Shown: piece by piece, positions 61,394-64,000 of the stretch | How positions within the stretch are numbered: position 1 is the first letter of the stretch | Layout: the number at the start of each line of letters is the position of its first letter | NCBI RefSeq assembly: GCF_016859285.1 | Contig: NC_053422.1 | Span: 14,620,501 to 14,684,500 of the forward strand | DNA: 64,000 bases | Source of the DNA: Xiphias gladius | Taxonomy: Eukaryota; Chordata; Actinopteri; Istiophoriformes; Xiphiidae | Direction of reading: 5' to 3' | Position numbers and translations under genes: made by a program | Notes under the pieces: model-generated | Databases searched by the model: none | What the model was told of the DNA's origin: nothing | What the model saw: the letters and a program-made list of their open reading frames with translations, nothing else

Positions 61394-61665
61394 AAAGAAA
61401 AACAAAGACACTCTCCCTTTTGTCTCCTCCTTTACTGTGGTGTGTTTCAGAGTACCTCTTCTCATTTCTCTCCTCACACTCATTCTCATTTGTTATATTC
61501 CGGTACTTTACGCTCTCCCGTAGCAGCCTTTGTGTGCGAAAGACAAATAAAATAATTTCTTTAATAACTTAATGTCTCAGGATTTAAAAAATAAAAATAA
61601 AACAGAATAAATTAAGAGGATATTTCCCCGAATGAAGACCTGACTCCATTGCTGTTGTTGTGACA

Positions 61666-63903
61666 TTACTTCTCGGTGAGTGACAGCTGTAGGATCCGCT
61701 CCAGCTCCTCCTCTTCCTCCTTCTGCTTCCTGTGGCAAACATTAAGACATAAAAGGTCACCAGTCAGACAAAAATTAAAATTAAAATGAATTAAAATTAC
61801 CGCTTTACAGGAATAGATTACTCTTCCTCACCATAACTGAAGTTTTATTTCAAACAACGAACAACAGCTAATGATGTTATTCCTCCGTTTGATCATATTT
61901 GTACATAACATTTTAAGTTAAAATAAACAAAAAGCTAACGTTACAGAATGGTTTGATTTGGCAGCATATCAGTTTTAATTCCTCTGAACGGTATATGGGA
62001 GCATCTGACCATGTTTATAGTGCTGACCTGAGGGTTTTACTGTGTGCAATGGCAGGGAGGGGAAGTCTGTTGCACACAGCAATGTTGGCAGGTTGTTTCA
62101 GGTTGTCTGTCTGACACACTTGTTGATGAATGCTGCTCTGCAATATGAGTATGGGATTTGAACCATTTGCAAAGTTTGTATAGTAAGCTACCATAGTCTA
62201 ATAGTCGCATGGTAGCATTAATGGGGTTTGGAGAAGGCGTTGTTTGTATGTTTCAGTGAATAAGATAAGCTCCAGTAAACGGACACACAAGAACAGATGC
62301 GCTAAAAGTACCGGGTTCCTGCAGGTATTTTTTTCTAGTAGAGTTTATTTTCAATTTTATTTTATTTGATTAAATGCTTTAATCTCAGTTTCACAGTATT
62401 CAACCCTAGTCACAGATTATAGCGACCGAGGGCAACACTGTACTTGAAATTCATCAAGTATCTTGTTTTCCAATTTCGCGTTTCAAGTTTCCAGAATATC
62501 ACAAACAAATCTGACTTCTTTAGCCAATCAGTCGATAATTACTCAGCCACTGCCTGACTGTCAAACATCACAAATACCAGGGCTACTCAAACTCGTCTAC
62601 TCACGCGTGTCATTAATAGGGCTGCAGATAACCGTTAATTGATTAATCCACTGATTTAGTCCATAAAATGTCAAAACAAATTGTATAAATAAATAAATAA
62701 AAAGAGCAATTTCCAAGACTCCAAAGTTACAACGTCTAAATTCTTGTGTTGACTAACCAACAGTATAAAACCCAAACGATATTAAGTTTACCATCATAAG
62801 ACGAAGAAAAGCAGCAGATTGTTACATCTGAGATGCTTGAACCAGCAAATGTTGGGCATTATGGCTTGAAAAATGACAGGAGCGATCAATTCATTATCAA
62901 GACAGTTGCCGATAAATATTTTTTCAATCGACTAACTGAGTAATTGCGTCATCATTGCAGCTCCAGTTGTGACCTCATCCTCGTTGCACCACCTCCTCAT
63001 TAATGTGCACAACTAACAGCGTGAAGCGATGACACAAAGAGTTTGTTTCCTTGCATTTGGATGTTGGGAGATTTCGACACCCCGCTGTGTCACAGATGTC
63101 GTTTGTCTCCCTGCTGTGCTAAAACAGAGTCTGAGATGGAAGAGCTGGGGGAGAAGCAGGGAGCCTAAGTTCTCTAAAGCCCACACAATGCAGTCTGTGA
63201 ACTGCTTTCTAATACATGCCATGATAAAAAAAATGTCTTTATTCTAATTTTTCATCTGTAACCATGGTGGTGCAGTGGCGTGTGGGTTTCCTCTGGGTGC
63301 TCTGGTTTTCTCCCACATACCAAAGACAGACAGGTCGGGTCCACAGGCGAGATTATGAGTGTGAATGACTGTCGACATGCACATTATCCCTGGGATAGAC
63401 TGGCAAGCTGGATAAAGATAAGTATAGATAACGGATGAATGGACCGTCATCTTCTCCCTGCTTTCCTTGTGAGTTCTCTTTGGCTCTCGTGCATCTAAAA
63501 ATTACTCACAAGAGCGACACAAACAAAATCAAAACTTCTGAAAACAACAAGCACTTGTTGTCGAGCAGTAACCACTAAGTCGAGCTGATTCGAATGTGAT
63601 GTTTTTGTCTCAGGTAATCTAATGCATGGCAGACTGCTCATATTTGTCTTTGTATTCCTCCTGCTTCACCTGTCTATCTCTTCCTGCTCCCTGCACGACA
63701 GCTCCATGGCGATGCGCAGCTGCTCGTCGAAGCTCGTCGCCACACCCAACTGTCCTGACAACCGGGGATCAGTCACGGCGCTGTAGGAGATCGGGGAGTT
63801 GGAGGTAGGGTCCAACGGGGAGACGGAGGAGGGCTGGCTGGGGTCGGACGTGTCTTCTCCCTCTCTGCTGGCCAGTGAGATGGACAGGGACTCCTGAATC
63901 GCC
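61666..63903 (-). CDS. ankyrin repeat domain 13 family protein, C-terminal two exons (partial)
   Basis: Two exons are in the window: 63903-63670 and 61729-61666, joined in phase. Upstream exons lie beyond the right edge. The visible 99 residues carry three ubiquitin-interacting-motif-like helices: AIQESLSIS, then FDEQLRIAMELS, then EEELERILQLSLTEK at the very C-terminus. Repeated UIMs with short acidic and Ser/Pro linkers are the C-terminal pattern of ANKRD13A/B/D. Those proteins bind Lys63-linked ubiquitin on internalised receptors such as EGFR at the membrane and endosomes. The last UIM has Ile where the consensus has Ala. The N-terminal ankyrin repeats cannot be seen, so the paralogue is not assigned. 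The about 1.9 kb intron contains a MITE-like copy (62627-62970) and a SINE-like copy (63263-63442). Confidence 0.82.
62627..62970 (+). repeat. dispersed MITE-like repeat with ATTGATTAATC-type ends
   Basis: Begins 'AGGGCTGCAGATAACCGTTA' with 'ATTGATTAATCC' and 'TCCATAAAATGTCAAAACAA', and ends 'AATTGCGTCATCATTGCAGC'. Same family as 33103-33430; diverged copy. Confidence 0.55.
63263..63442 (+). repeat. SINE / LINE-tail copy
   Basis: 'GGTGGTGCAGTGGCGTGTGG' followed by 'GTTTCCTCTGGGTGCTCTGG', 'CCCTGGGATAGACTGGC' and a tail resembling 'GATAACGGATGAATGGA'. Related to the copies at about 55255-55510 and 4590-4680; the tRNA-like head is deleted. Confidence 0.65.
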
Positions 63904-64000
63904 CTGAGAAAAGAAAGAAATCCGTGGTATTAAGATTTAAACTGAAGTATTATTAAACAAAGAAGAGTATCTTAACAGGAAAGTTTCACTGCTGGGCTTC

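Overview
The window looks like nuclear DNA from a ray-finned, probably percomorph, fish. It holds multi-exon genes with GT..AG introns, many (CA)n/(GT)n tracts, fish-type SINEs, MITE-like elements, Tc1/mariner remnants, and vertebrate gene families. There are no operons, prophages or CRISPR arrays. Exons were joined by eye from splice sites, reading phase and remembered protein families. No alignment was run.

Layout. (1) 1-8441 carries no gene I can name. It is probably intron 1 of a minus-strand gene whose signal-peptide exon is at 8442-8493 and whose other exons lie off the left edge. (2) 9.4-25.8 kb is a gene-poor, repeat-rich interval. (3) rnf38, minus strand, 12 coding exons, 26864-38099: a RING E3 ubiquitin ligase with an unusual His/Asn-rich insert. 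(4) zcchc7, minus strand, 8 exons, 40174-46575: five CCHC zinc knuckles, an RNA-surveillance (TRAMP) component in other animals. (5) A very compact, divergent Pax2/5/8-class gene, plus strand, 6 exons, 49536-53743. It has a complete paired domain and a perfect octapeptide, but no partial homeodomain or transactivation exons. (6) A STAP-like SH2 adaptor gene, plus strand, 57869-60822, with most of its PH domain missing and a junction that reads into a stop. (7) The last two exons of an ankrd13-family gene, minus strand, 61666-63903, ending tail-to-tail with the STAP-like gene.

The rnf38 - zcchc7 - Pax order matches the human 9p13 neighbourhood, where RNF38, MELK, PAX5 and ZCCHC7 lie together. 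The Pax gene here may therefore be a fast-evolving PAX5 relative, perhaps a copy left by the teleost genome duplication. That gene and the apparently decaying STAP-like gene beside it are the most interesting parts of the window. The genes are unrelated in pathway: ubiquitination, nuclear RNA quality control, transcription, signalling adaptor, and ubiquitin binding on endosomes.
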